64,000 bases of DNA. Source: SZUA-265 sp965651905. Lineage in GTDB: Bacteria; Myxococcota_A; Polyangia; Polyangiales; Polyangiaceae. Location: the NCBI GenBank assembly GCA_965651905.1, contig CBFGUG010000036.1, forward strand, positions 8,416 to 72,415, written 5' to 3'. The notes under the pieces were generated by a model. It searched no databases and was not told the origin of the DNA. It was given only the letters and a program-made list of their open reading frames with translations. The number at the start of each line of letters is the position of its first letter. Within the stretch, counting starts at the first letter, position 1. A program made the position numbers and the translations under genes. Positions 1 to 8,990 of the stretch are shown piece after piece.

Positions 1-1
1 G

Positions 2-430
2 ATGGACGATCTGCAATGGGTTACCATCGTGGTCGCACGCTTGGTGGGCGTAGGCCAAGCCCTCGCAAATCTGCATCGCGATCAAACACGCGACTTCGAC
101 GCTCATCACCTTGTCGTGGCGCGCCAGGTGATCGAGTACCCCCTTGAGATCCGCACCATCGACGTACTCCATGACGATGAAGTGCGTGCCCGCGCCCTGC
201 CCGATGTCGAACACCTGCACGCACTTGGAGTGGCTGAGGTATGCGCCGAGGCGGGCCTCGTCGAGGAACATGTTGATGAACTCTTGGTTCTCCGACAGCT
301 TCGGCAGCACGCGCTTGATGGCAACCTTCTTGCGGAAGCCCTCGATGCCCGCACTCTCGCCTAGATAAACTTCGGCCATGCCGCCCGCGGCGATGAGGTG
401 TTGGATCTGGTAGCGCTGGGCTTCTCGCAT
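2..430 (-). CDS. Ser/Thr protein kinase, 3' end cut by the window edge
   Basis: N-terminal 143 codons of a Hanks-type protein kinase that phosphorylates Ser/Thr on target proteins. Translating the minus strand from the ATG at 430 gives a glycine-rich loop (AAGGMAEVYLG, residues 14-24), the ATP-anchoring lysine in VAIK (K39), a hinge MEYVDG and, at the very edge, IVH, which should be the start of the HRD catalytic loop. The sequence runs off the left edge, so the activation segment and any C-terminal sensor or membrane segment are not visible. It is transcribed away from the GH15 gene, with about 240 bp between them. The kinase assignment is firm; substrate and regulation are unknown. Confidence 0.9.
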   Translation of the reverse strand, partial: MREAQRYQIQHLIAAGGMAEVYLGESAGIEGFRKKVAIKRVLPKLSENQEFINMFLDEARLGAYLSHSKCVQVFDIGQGAGTHFIVMEYVDGADLKGVLDHLARHDKVMSVEVACLIAMQICEGLAYAHQACDHDGNPLQIVH

Positions 431-670
431 GCGTGGTTGGCTCCTGTCGCCGAACAGTCGCGTCCATCGCAGATGGCACGCGACCCCGCGGCGTCTGCGG
501 AGCGGCGACTTCGTGCCGCGTCGATACTGTCGGGAACTCTGCAAGTGTGGGCAATCGTTGCCGCAGCATCAAGTGTCGTGCGTGCATCATCGGCAGTTTG
601 ATGAGCAGCGCGTTCGCTTTCGCCTTTTGCGAGGTGGGCGGAGGTATGCAAACGCCCCAGGAAATTTGCT

Positions 671-2455
671 TCAGGGGTCCTGCAACCCTTCGGGGTAGGG
701 GCTGATGGCGAACGCCGCGTTGATCATGCCTACGTGTGAATACGTCTGCGGAAAGTTTCCCAGTTGCTCGCCAGTGGTCGGGTCCAGATCCTCGCTGAAC
801 AAGCCGACGTGGTTGGCGTGGGCCGCCAAAGCCTCACAAGCGGCCTCCGCTTCCTCGCGGAAACCCAAGCGTGCGAGCGCCTCCGCGTACCAGAAGCCGC
901 AAACAGTGAACGTGCTCTGACTATGCCCGAAATCGTCCAGGTGGCGATAGCGCTGCATGAGCCCGTTCGATTGACCCAATTCTTTGGCAAGTCCGCGCAC
1001 GTGCTGTTCGGCCCGCGGCGATTTCGGATCGAGATAGCCGAGGTTCACCATCATCAGCAGCGCGGCATCGGGGTTACTCGAGGTGGTCGAGTCGCCGTAA
1101 AATTGCCCATTGAAACACCCCTCGATCAAGTCTCGCGCCTGAAGTGCCAGGCGTTTGCCGTACGCGGACAACGACTCGTCACCCACGTGAGCGCCGATTC
1201 GCTGGGCGACCATGCCTCCCGTCCAGTGCAGCAGTAAGGAAAAGGTGTGGACGCTCTCCTTGCCTCGATACTCCCAGATGCCAGCATCGGGCTCGTGCAT
1301 CGTAGCTTCGATGCGCTGGAGCAAGCGTTTGACCAAGCGAATGGTGTTCTCGTCCCCGCCGTAGTCCTGAAATCGGATGTCGAGCAGCAGCGGCGCAATG
1401 GCGCCGATCATCTCGCCGTAAACGTCGTTCTGGATCTGATACCAGGCCGCGTTACCCGCTCGCACGGGTTGGTTCCCCATGTAGCCGCTCAAGTGCGACA
1501 GCTCTTCTTCGACCAGCTCGTGCTCACCGCCGATGCTGAACACTGGCTGCAAGCGCTCGGGGTGTGATTCGGCGATGTTTTTGAGGAAGCCGACGAACCC
1601 CTCGATCTCCTCGAAATGCCCCAGGCGACGCATCGCACGCAACGTGAAGTACGAATCTCGCAACCAGCAAAAGCGATAGTCCCAGTTGCGACCAGAGCCG
1701 TGTTCTTCGGGCAGGCTGGTGGTGCTGGCGGCCGTGATCGCGCCCGTGTCTTCGAACTGATGTAGCTTGAGAGCGAGTGCCGAGCGGATGACTTCCTTTT
1801 GGAAACAGCCTGGCATGGCGGTGTGCTTGACCCAACGCTCCCAGTAGCGCTGGGTGCGGATTAGGAAAGTGTCCACGGTCTCTTCGAGAGGTGCTTCCAG
1901 TGGACTGTCCCAGGTTAAAGCAAAATACGCGTCGCGCTCCAGCAAGAACGGCCGCGACTCCACCACGTAGGTCAGGGGAACGTTGGTGGTCAGCCGCAGC
2001 TGCGTCCCCGGGATGTTCCACTTGATGTGATTGCTCGCCACATGAGAGTCCGGCGCCACGCGTCCGTAGTCCGACGTCGGACGCACTCGCACGCGCACGC
2101 GAGGATCCCCATCGATGCGACGAATGCGCCGCATCAGCTGCGTCGGTTTGAACGATCGGTCGTACTGGCGAAAGCGCGGCGCGAAATCGATCACCTCGAA
2201 GCTGCCCGACGCAGAGTGAAAGAAGGTCCGCAAGATGTTCGTGTTCGGCAGGTACGTCTGCTCCGTCTCGTAGTCGTCGCCCTCGGGGATGACTGCAAAA
2301 TCGCCACCCTTGTTGGGATCGAGTAACGCCCCGAAGACGAAGCTGGAGTCGAAACGCGGCCAACACAGCCACACCACGTTGGCCTGGTCGCTCACCAACG
2401 CCTGATATGCACAGTTTCCGATTAGACCGAACTTCACCTGCCCGTTGTCATCCAT
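671..2455 (-). CDS. Glycoside hydrolase family 15 protein (glucoamylase/trehalase type)
   Basis: 594-residue GH15 enzyme. The family hydrolyses terminal alpha-glucosidic bonds in starch-like glucans, and some bacterial members hydrolyse trehalose. The family signature RNWDYRFCWLRD lies at residues 256-267, preceded by FEDTGAITAASTTSLPE, and the C-terminal part has the usual EQLGNFPQTYSHVGMINAA-like helix. No signal peptide is visible, so it is probably cytosolic. The start was placed at 2455 (MDDNGQVKF); an ATG six codons upstream is possible. It is divergent from a trehalose-6-phosphate synthase/phosphatase gene 115 bp away, which makes trehalose or glycogen turnover the most likely role. 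Choosing glucoamylase over trehalase from sequence alone would be a guess. Confidence 0.88.
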   Translation of the reverse strand: MDDNGQVKFGLIGNCAYQALVSDQANVVWLCWPRFDSSFVFGALLDPNKGGDFAVIPEGDDYETEQTYLPNTNILRTFFHSASGSFEVIDFAPRFRQYDRSFKPTQLMRRIRRIDGDPRVRVRVRPTSDYGRVAPDSHVASNHIKWNIPGTQLRLTTNVPLTYVVESRPFLLERDAYFALTWDSPLEAPLEETVDTFLIRTQRYWERWVKHTAMPGCFQKEVIRSALALKLHQFEDTGAITAASTTSLPEEHGSGRNWDYRFCWLRDSYFTLRAMRRLGHFEEIEGFVGFLKNIAESHPERLQPVFSIGGEHELVEEELSHLSGYMGNQPVRAGNAAWYQIQNDVYGEMIGAIAPLLLDIRFQDYGGDENTIRLVKRLLQRIEATMHEPDAGIWEYRGKESVHTFSLLLHWTGGMVAQRIGAHVGDESLSAYGKRLALQARDLIEGCFNGQFYGDSTTSSNPDAALLMMVNLGYLDPKSPRAEQHVRGLAKELGQSNGLMQRYRHLDDFGHSQSTFTVCGFWYAEALARLGFREEAEAACEALAAHANHVGLFSEDLDPTTGEQLGNFPQTYSHVGMINAAFAISPYPEGLQDP

Positions 2456-2569
2456 CGGACAGGCCTGCCGCAAGGTTCAAGGCCGCCGTGAGCCGATGTG
2501 ACGCAGTCGGCCCAGCAGACGACCAGTGCTTACAAGTAGGTGTTCGCTTGTGCAATAAGTCTTTCCAGA
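2456..2569. promoter_or_regulatory. Divergent promoter region between GH15 gene and otsA-otsB fusion
   Basis: A 114-bp gap between two divergent genes must hold both promoters and is the natural place for shared osmotic or stationary-phase control. I see no clear inverted repeat and did not assign -35/-10 boxes. Confidence 0.4.
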
Positions 2570-4813
2570 ATGTCTCGAGGAAAGCTGATCGTCGCGTCCA
2601 CCCGCTTGCCCGTCACCATGTCTCGCAAAGCCGACGGCTGGGAAGCAAAAGCCAGCGCAGGCGGATTGGTCACGGCGCTACGACCCGTCGCGGAAGAACG
2701 CCCGTTCGAATGGTTCGGTTGGCCTGGCTCACACGTGCCCGAAGCTGATCGCGCAACAGTCACTAAAAAACTCGCCCAACACGGCGCTCGCCCGATCTTC
2801 ATCGGCAAGGGCGACATCGATGGCTTCTACGCGGGGTTCAGCAATCGCGTGTTGTGGCCATTGTTTCATGGGCTGACAGACTTGAGCCACTTCAGTCAGC
2901 CCGCATGGCAAGCCTACGAGAAGGTCAACGGCATGTTCGCAGACGCGATCTGTGAACGCGCCAAACCAGGCGACACGATTTGGATCCACGACTACCAGCT
3001 CGCACTCGTTCCAGAACTACTGAGACAGCGCGGCGTGACGGCGTCAATCGGCTACTTCCTTCACATCCCGTTTCCGTCGTCGGAAATTTACCGAACCTTG
3101 CCCGTTCGTGAAGCGGTACTGCGCGGCATTCTCGGCTCGGACTTCGTCGGATTCCACGCGTACGAATACGTCAGCCACTTCCGCAAAGCCTGTTTGCGCG
3201 TTCTCGGCGTCGAGAGTGATCCCGAATTGATCAAACACGGCGCGCGCCGGGTTCATCTCGGTGTGTTGCCGATCGGAATCGATCCCGTCGAGATCTCGGA
3301 GATGGCGGAGCAAAAGGAAGCCACCGACGAGTTCGACCGGCTGCGCTCCGCATATCGAGGTAAGAAGATCATCATCGGGGTCGATCGTCTCGACTACACC
3401 AAAGGCATCCCCGAGAAGCTGCTCGCCTTCGAGGAGTTCTTGCGGGCGCACCCCAAGTGGCGGCGCAAGTGTGTCTTGATCCAGGTTGCGGCGCCCTCGC
3501 GCGAGTCCGTGGATGAGTACCAGGACCTGAAACGTCGCGTCGACGAGTTGGTCGGGCGCATCAACGGCAAGTACGGGCTGCCAGATCACACGCCCATCGT
3601 TTACATCAACCAGAACCTTTCGCGGACGCGTCTGGTCGGTATGTACCGAGCTGCAGACGTCGCGCTGGTCACGCCCGTGCGTGATGGCATGAACCTGGTC
3701 GCGCTCGAGTACATTGCCGCGCGCGGGACGCAAGGCGGCTCGCTGTTGCTCAGTGAGTTTGCAGGAGCTGCGTATCTGCTGCCTGGAGCGCACTTGGTCA
3801 GCCCCTACAACATCGCCGACGTGGCGCGCGTGCTCGCCGAAGAGCTGGAACGTCGCACGCCGGACTCGACCCACATGCTCGAGTTCGTGAACGAGAACAC
3901 CTCCATGGCTTGGGCCGAACGCTTTCTGTCGCGGCTCGAAGCTTCGGGTCAGGAAACCACACCCGCCGCCAGGCGCTTGCGGGTCGGCGAGCTGCCGCTC
4001 AAGAAGCGCTTGCTCGAAGCGCGCAACCCGCTGGTGTTGCTCGACTACGACGGCACGCTGCGCGGTTACGAACGCAAACCCCTCGACGCCGTGCCAGACG
4101 CTCGCATCAAGGACACGCTGCGCGCTTTGGCCGAACAAGCTACCGTCTACGTGATCAGCGGCCGACCAGGGGACGTCTTGGAACAGTGGCTGGGTGATTT
4201 GCCCATTGGGCTGGTGTGCGAGCACGGCTTTGCCATCCGTGAGCGCGGCGGCGAATGGCAGGAGCGCGGCGTCCAAGCAGCCCAGGGGCTGCGGCGCGTA
4301 TTACCTCTGCTCGAGGAGTTTCGGCGTCGTACACCCGGGGCAATGATCGAGCGCAAGCGTTCGGCACTGGCCTGGCACTACCGTTCCGCCGAGCCCGAGT
4401 TCGGGCTGTTCCAAGCCAAGGAGCTGCTCAATGAACTCGAAGAGCTACTGCGCAAGCGTCCGTTCAGCGTGCTTCGCGGCAACCGCGTGATCGAGGTGCG
4501 CCACGTGGGGACCACCAAGGGACACGCTGCGGAAGAGTTGCTGCGTCGCCACCCCGAGACAGATCTCGTGTTTTGCGCTGGTGACGACCGCACCGACGAA
4601 GACATGATGGAAGCCATTGCGCGCTTGCGTGGTGACTATTCGGTGTTGTGCTGGGTGGGCGGCCGCAGCCGTCTCGCGCCCCACTGGACCGACTCGACCA
4701 ACACCCTGCTCAGAGAGTTGGGCGATCTCGCGACGCTGTGGGCGAGCAGGCGGCGCCCGGCCCCACGCGGCAAGAAGTCGCTGAACTCTCGCAGCAAGAA
4801 GAAAGCGCGCTGA
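2570..4813 (+). CDS. otsA-otsB (fused): Bifunctional trehalose-6-phosphate synthase / trehalose-6-phosphate phosphatase
   Basis: About 747 residues joining both steps of trehalose synthesis from UDP-glucose (or another NDP-glucose) and glucose-6-phosphate. Residues 1-465 are a GT20 synthase: N-terminal ASTRLPV, HDYQ at 140-143, RLDYTKGI at 273-280 and VTPVRDGMNLVALEYIA around 368-384. Residues from about 485 are a HAD-family phosphatase with DYDGT at 492-496 (nucleophile and acid/base aspartates), VISGRP, and GDDRTDEDM near the C terminus. The start at 2570 (MSRGKLIVAS) is preferred over an ATG ten codons upstream because it begins exactly where OtsA homology begins. The C terminus is a lysine-rich tail. 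The fusion makes substrate hand-over between steps likely. It is a cytosolic osmo- or desiccation-protection enzyme. Confidence 0.93.
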   Translation: MSRGKLIVASTRLPVTMSRKADGWEAKASAGGLVTALRPVAEERPFEWFGWPGSHVPEADRATVTKKLAQHGARPIFIGKGDIDGFYAGFSNRVLWPLFHGLTDLSHFSQPAWQAYEKVNGMFADAICERAKPGDTIWIHDYQLALVPELLRQRGVTASIGYFLHIPFPSSEIYRTLPVREAVLRGILGSDFVGFHAYEYVSHFRKACLRVLGVESDPELIKHGARRVHLGVLPIGIDPVEISEMAEQKEATDEFDRLRSAYRGKKIIIGVDRLDYTKGIPEKLLAFEEFLRAHPKWRRKCVLIQVAAPSRESVDEYQDLKRRVDELVGRINGKYGLPDHTPIVYINQNLSRTRLVGMYRAADVALVTPVRDGMNLVALEYIAARGTQGGSLLLSEFAGAAYLLPGAHLVSPYNIADVARVLAEELERRTPDSTHMLEFVNENTSMAWAERFLSRLEASGQETTPAARRLRVGELPLKKRLLEARNPLVLLDYDGTLRGYERKPLDAVPDARIKDTLRALAEQATVYVISGRPGDVLEQWLGDLPIGLVCEHGFAIRERGGEWQERGVQAAQGLRRVLPLLEEFRRRTPGAMIERKRSALAWHYRSAEPEFGLFQAKELLNELEELLRKRPFSVLRGNRVIEVRHVGTTKGHAAEELLRRHPETDLVFCAGDDRTDEDMMEAIARLRGDYSVLCWVGGRSRLAPHWTDSTNTLLRELGDLATLWASRRRPAPRGKKSLNSRSKKKAR

Positions 4814-4910
4814 CAGCCCGTAAAGGGGCAGAGTCGGGGGCGATAGCCCTGCATCGGCCCCGATGGGTTGCTAGACTTGCCGCACGACCACACATTGGAC
4901 GAACCTGACG

Positions 4911-6341
4911 ATGGGTATTTTGCGTTTTCGATTCCTCGGCTTTCCGATCGCCGTGATGCCGGGCTACTGGTTGCTCTCGATCCTGATCGGGCTGGTGATG
5001 GGCAATCAGTCTCCGCTGCTCACCGCGGTGATGATGGCAGTCGTGTTCGTCAGTATCTTGGTTCACGAGCTGGGTCACGCTTACGCCGCCAAAGCGTTCG
5101 GCCTGCCCGCACAGATCACGCTGCACATGATGGGCGGGGCGACGTCCTTTCCCAAGGGTGCGAAGCTGACACGGGGCAGGGACGTGCTGATTTCGTTGGC
5201 TGGGCCTGCCATGGGGCTCGGTCTGGGCGTCGTGGCGTTTGGGCTGCTGCAGGTTTACGCGTCGCCAGAGATCTTGCAGGGTGAAGCGGACAACGGCGTG
5301 GGACCCTCGAACTTCGTCCGCGCGCTGGCGGCACTGGCGTGGATCAATCTGCTGTGGAGCGTGCTGAACCTGGTGCCAGTCGTGCCGTTCGATGGGGGGC
5401 GGATCTTGGTTGCTGCGCTGGGTCCCGAACGCATCCGCGTGGCCGCCATCGTCTCGCTCGTGGTCGGAATGGGTGCGGCGTTTCTGTTCCTCGACATGGG
5501 TTGGGTGTTCCCCGCCGTGTTGTTCGGCTCGGCGTCGCTTTCCAGCTTTTTTCGCATGCGGCAGATCCCGAATCGCACGGGGGGTCGCGCAGACCAGAGC
5601 GGCCCGTCTTCCAGCGGTTCGCGTGGCCCGTCGTCGGGGAGCGTGGCGGTCGACGGGCTCGACGCCCAATCGCTCGAACGCATCGTCGGCTCGGCGGAAC
5701 GCGCGCTGGAGAAGAACGACTACGCGCAAGCGTCGATGCTGGCGCACAGCGTGCTGGCCAACACCGACAACCCGCAGCTAGCCAAACGCGCGCTTCATAC
5801 GTTCTTGTGGGCGCGGCTCGGCGCGGGCGATGCGGCGGGAGCACGCTCGCTGCTCGTGTCGGCACCTGCCGTGCAGGTCGACCCATACTTGGTCGCGGCC
5901 ACCAACGAAGCTGCAGGCCATCTCGACGACGCGCAACGTGCGCTGAGCGACGCGAGGGCGAGTGGCGACGAGCGCGTCGAAGTCACGGCGCTGCTGATCA
6001 AGATCTTGCTCCAACAGCGCAAGTTCTCGACCGCCGCCAACTTGGCGAGTGAGATCGTCGACGAGAGCGATCCCGAAGACGTGCGCCGCGTCGCCAAAGA
6101 AGCCAGCACGGGCGGTGCGCACGCCGAGGCCGCACGGTTGAGTCTGCGGCTGGCTCGCTCCCACGAAAGTTTCGCAGACGCAGAACAAGCGCTGTACGGC
6201 TTCGCCGCAGTGGGCGCCGAGGGTGAAGCGCTCGAAGCCTTCAAGCTGGCCAAGAACTTCGACGCCAGCGCAGGCCGCAAGCTGCTCGACGATGAACGAG
6301 TTCGCCCCGTTCGCAGCGCCCTCGAAGCGGCGATCGGCTGA
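4911..6341 (+). CDS. M50-family (site-2-protease-like) membrane metalloprotease with helical-repeat C-terminal region
   Basis: 476 residues. The N-terminal 200 residues form a multi-helix membrane protease: zinc motif HELGH at 52-56, then NLVPVVPFDGG at 153-163, whose aspartate D161 is the expected third zinc ligand. Family members cut transmembrane substrates within the membrane, often anti-sigma factors. After a Ser/Gly-rich linker (about 215-245) the rest is soluble alpha-helical sequence with TPR-like spacing (repeated pairs such as ALEKNDYAQASMLAHSVL), absent from minimal M50 proteases and perhaps a partner-binding domain. The short N-terminal segment with FRFLGFPIAVMPGYW resembles stand-alone S2P proteins. 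No obvious substrate gene is adjacent. Confidence 0.85.
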   Translation: MGILRFRFLGFPIAVMPGYWLLSILIGLVMGNQSPLLTAVMMAVVFVSILVHELGHAYAAKAFGLPAQITLHMMGGATSFPKGAKLTRGRDVLISLAGPAMGLGLGVVAFGLLQVYASPEILQGEADNGVGPSNFVRALAALAWINLLWSVLNLVPVVPFDGGRILVAALGPERIRVAAIVSLVVGMGAAFLFLDMGWVFPAVLFGSASLSSFFRMRQIPNRTGGRADQSGPSSSGSRGPSSGSVAVDGLDAQSLERIVGSAERALEKNDYAQASMLAHSVLANTDNPQLAKRALHTFLWARLGAGDAAGARSLLVSAPAVQVDPYLVAATNEAAGHLDDAQRALSDARASGDERVEVTALLIKILLQQRKFSTAANLASEIVDESDPEDVRRVAKEASTGGAHAEAARLSLRLARSHESFADAEQALYGFAAVGAEGEALEAFKLAKNFDASAGRKLLDDERVRPVRSALEAAIG

Positions 6342-6377
6342 GTCACCCAGTCCGGGCTTCGTCAGCCAACGAGAAAA

Positions 6378-6403
6378 GCCCGATTCGTCACGACGAACCG
6401 GGC
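6378..6403 (-). terminator. Intrinsic terminator of the small basic protein gene
   Basis: Twelve-base inverted repeat (GCCCGATTCGTC / GACGAACCGGGC, one wobble pair). Read on the minus strand it is followed by TTTTCTC, the layout of a rho-independent terminator. It lies about 80 bp past the stop of the minus-strand small gene and just after the plus-strand protease gene, so it may serve both strands. Confidence 0.75.
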
Positions 6404-6484
6404 ACGATGCGCCGAGCACGTGCTCGGCGTTCTCTTCAGGGGGAGCGACTCACGCAAATCGCGAGGCGCAACCTCCACCGCTTC

Positions 6485-6664
6485 TCACTCGGAGGGCTGC
6501 TCTGCAGCGGCGGCCTCAGCGGGAGCCGTCTTGGGCGCCTTGCGCTCCATAGCTGCCTGCAGACCACAACGCTTGCGCGTACGGAGCTTCGGCGTGTCTG
6601 CCTTGAGCGGAGTGGAGAGCCAAATGTGTCGCTGACGGACGTCCCAAATTGCGCGGTTTGCCAT
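6485..6664 (-). CDS. Small basic protein of 59 residues, unknown function
   Basis: Short reading frame starting MANRAIWDVRQRHIW. Its translation signals are strong: GAGGAAAAC directly precedes the ATG, and a clear terminator lies downstream. The first 45 residues are rich in Arg/Lys with two tryptophans (clusters around LKADTPKLRTRKRCGLQ and MERKAPK). The C terminus is an Ala/Glu/Pro tail. The composition resembles ribosome- or nucleic-acid-associated small proteins, but I recognise no family. No neighbour on the same strand appears co-transcribed; the next minus-strand gene upstream ends 320 bp away. That this is a gene is well supported; its function is not known. Confidence 0.7.
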   Translation of the reverse strand: MANRAIWDVRQRHIWLSTPLKADTPKLRTRKRCGLQAAMERKAPKTAPAEAAAAEQPSE

Positions 6665-6985
6665 GTTTTCCTCGGTGAGCCGCGAGTGCTAGCCCAGACC
6701 CGCTGCGGACGCAACCACCTGCGCACAATCCCAGCGGTTTTTCGGCCCAATCTTCGTCCCACGGCTCGAGCCCGCGCCAGTCCGCGAAAACCCCGCAGCT
6801 CCGTGTCACCCAGCAAGTGGGCCCAACGCAAAGCCCGCGTCTCTCTGCCGTAGAAGCCTGGTTCAAAGGGATTCCCGCCCCCAGGCGTTCGCTCGCTTCA
6901 CCCACAACCCAGCCCCGCACGGACCCCGTTCACGGCAAGAACTATGGCGCGGCCAGAACCACGTCGGGGGCACGGAGCCCGAAAC
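6665..6985. other. Intergenic stretch with no recognised feature
   Basis: About 320 bp between the 3' end of the antiporter operon and the small basic protein gene. Open frames here have no family-like content, and I see no strong hairpin. It should contain the promoter of the small gene. Confidence 0.4.
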
Positions 6986-8710
6986 TCACAGCCCAAACGC
7001 GGCGAACAAACACACACCCAGCGCGAGCACGGCCCACAGCGCGGTGCTCGTCACCGACCACGGCTCGCCCAGCGTCGAGCGCGGCGAGCTCAAGTGAGCG
7101 ACCGCGTCCACGAGTTCGCCTGCCATGCGGTAGGTGCCATCGCGCAGTGAAACCCAGCCGCGCACGAGCGGCATGCCCACCCAGCGCCCGAGCAAGGGGA
7201 GCGCCCGCCTATAAACCCAATCGGTGTCGAGGTTCGTGGCGCGCAACTCGGGCGGATACTTCAACAGCTCCGCTGGGCCCCGTCGCTTGGAGCTGTGCAG
7301 CTTCCACATCATCGCAAACGCCAGCGCGGCGAACAGCAGCAGCTGCAGGCTCGTCATTACGTGACTCATGGTGTACGGCGCGTAGTCGACGGGGTAGGGC
7401 AGCAGTTCGTACAGCGGCGCGGGGTAGAGGCCGATGCCGATACACAGCATGGACATCGCCGCCATCGCGAGCAGCATGTTCCACGGCGCTTCTTTCACGC
7501 GCTTGCCCGAGTCGTGGGCGAAGAACGCGAAAAACGGGATCTTGATACCCGAGTGATCGACCACGCCCGCGGACGCAACCAGCAGCACGATGGTGAGCCA
7601 CACCACGTGCGTCTCGGCCGCAGCAGTCAGCGTCATCGACTTCGTGACGAAGCCCGAAAACAGCGGGAAGCCCGAAATCGAAAGCGACCCGATGATGCAG
7701 AACAACGTGGTCAGCGGCATCGACTTGTAGAGGCCGCCCAGCTCCGTCGCCTTGACGGTGCCCACACGATGCATCACCGCGCCCATCGCCATGAACAGCA
7801 AGCCCTTGTAGATGATGTGCGCAAACGCGTGAGCGGCCGCGCCGTTGAGCGCCAGCTCCGTGCCGATGCCGACGCCGACCACCATGTAGCCGAGCTGGTT
7901 GTTCAAGCTGTAGGCGAGCACGCGCCGCAGGTCGTTCTCGATCACCGCGAACACGATCGGGAAAAGCGTCATCGCGGCGCCGATCGGGATCAAGATTTCC
8001 GTGCCGGCAAAGCCGCGCGCCAAGGCGTACACCGCGAGCTTGGTCGTGAAGGCCGACAGCACGACGGCGCCCGTCGGGGTCGCCTCGGGGTAAGAATCTT
8101 GCAGCCAGTTGTGCAGCAGCGGGAACGCACACTTGATGCCGAACGCCAAGAAGATGAGCTTGCCGCCCCAGCTCGCCGTGCCAATCAGGCCGAAGTCGAG
8201 GGAGCCCGTGTCGGCGAAGTGGATCAACACGCCCGCGAGCAAGATCACGCCCGAGCTGATCTGAATGAGCAAATAGCGAGCCGCGACGCGCATCGCGTTT
8301 GGCGTCTTGCGCGCCCAAATCAGAAACACACTGGTGATCGCCGTCAGCTCCCAAAACACGAACAGCGTGATCAAGTCGCCAGCAAACGCAGCGCCGATCG
8401 CCGCGCCCGCGTACATGGGGGCTGCGATCTGTTGCACGCGGTCCTCGACGTGCAGCGCGTACAGCGCGCCCAGGATCGCCGCGATGTGATACACGACGCC
8501 CCACACCATGCTGAGTTTGTCGACGCGCACGGGGGTCAGCGGGTAGCCGAACAGGTTGATGCCCAGCTCGAGCCCCATCGGCAAGCTGAGCAGGTGCACG
8601 AACGACAAGATGGGCACCGCGAGCACGGCTGCCTTCAAGGCGCTACCCCGAAGCAGCACGAACAACAGCGGTCCGAGCAGTAAAATCATGCCGGGCGCGA
8701 GCTCAGTCAT
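6986..8710 (-). CDS. ND5/MrpA-N/MrpD-like proton-conducting antiporter subunit (third copy)
   Basis: 574-residue polytopic membrane protein of the proton-translocating oxidoreductase family shared by NuoL/M/N and MrpA/MrpD. It has about fourteen hydrophobic helices. Family signatures are FVFWELTAITSVFLIWARK (conserved helix glutamate), a lysine-bearing helix around FGIKCAFPLLHNWLQDSYPEA, and VLAYSLNNQLGYMVVGVG. The last ~70 residues are soluble and end in a further hydrophobic helix, longer than MrpD usually is. It is the last gene of the operon and overlaps the small two-helix gene upstream by 8 nt. It is probably the MrpA N-terminal-like channel of the complex, since no other full MrpA is present. 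Confidence 0.87.
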   Translation of the reverse strand: MTELAPGMILLLGPLLFVLLRGSALKAAVLAVPILSFVHLLSLPMGLELGINLFGYPLTPVRVDKLSMVWGVVYHIAAILGALYALHVEDRVQQIAAPMYAGAAIGAAFAGDLITLFVFWELTAITSVFLIWARKTPNAMRVAARYLLIQISSGVILLAGVLIHFADTGSLDFGLIGTASWGGKLIFLAFGIKCAFPLLHNWLQDSYPEATPTGAVVLSAFTTKLAVYALARGFAGTEILIPIGAAMTLFPIVFAVIENDLRRVLAYSLNNQLGYMVVGVGIGTELALNGAAAHAFAHIIYKGLLFMAMGAVMHRVGTVKATELGGLYKSMPLTTLFCIIGSLSISGFPLFSGFVTKSMTLTAAAETHVVWLTIVLLVASAGVVDHSGIKIPFFAFFAHDSGKRVKEAPWNMLLAMAAMSMLCIGIGLYPAPLYELLPYPVDYAPYTMSHVMTSLQLLLFAALAFAMMWKLHSSKRRGPAELLKYPPELRATNLDTDWVYRRALPLLGRWVGMPLVRGWVSLRDGTYRMAGELVDAVAHLSSPRSTLGEPWSVTSTALWAVLALGVCLFAAFGL

Positions 8711-8990
8711 CGTCGCCTCCGTAGTAATTTTCGGGCCGCTTGACGAAGCGGCGCAGCAGCTTGGCCGAGTTGACGATGGTCATGTACGCCACAAACCCAA
8801 AGAACGCGTGAAAGCCGAAGGCTTCCTCGAACGCGAAGTGGCCGTGCTTGTGATAGAGCAGATCGCTCAGCACGGCGGCCACGCACGCCACCGCCAAGCC
8901 GATGTGGATCGCCTTGTGCGTCTGCGGGCGGTCGAACAACGACGGCTCGTCAGCTCCTGGGGCTGCAGGTTTGGTGCTCTCGTCGGACAT
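8703..8990 (-). CDS. Small two-helix membrane protein embedded in the antiporter operon
   Basis: 95 residues: a polar N terminus (about 25 residues), two hydrophobic stretches (IHIGLAVACVAAVLSDLLY and FHAFFGFVAYMTIVNSAKLL), and an Arg/Lys then Asp-rich tail. The histidine-rich loop KHGHFAF between the helices is notable. Its start overlaps the preceding stop (TGATG) and its end overlaps the next gene by 8 nt, so translation is coupled on both sides. It is not one of the classical Mrp subunits A-G. I infer an accessory or assembly subunit of the antiporter. The fold is clear but the name is not. Confidence 0.75.
   Translation of the reverse strand: MSDESTKPAAPGADEPSLFDRPQTHKAIHIGLAVACVAAVLSDLLYHKHGHFAFEEAFGFHAFFGFVAYMTIVNSAKLLRRFVKRPENYYGGDDD

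Noticed and set aside
3044..4276. 410-codon minus-strand frame
   Set aside because: Antisense to the well-supported otsA-otsB fusion.
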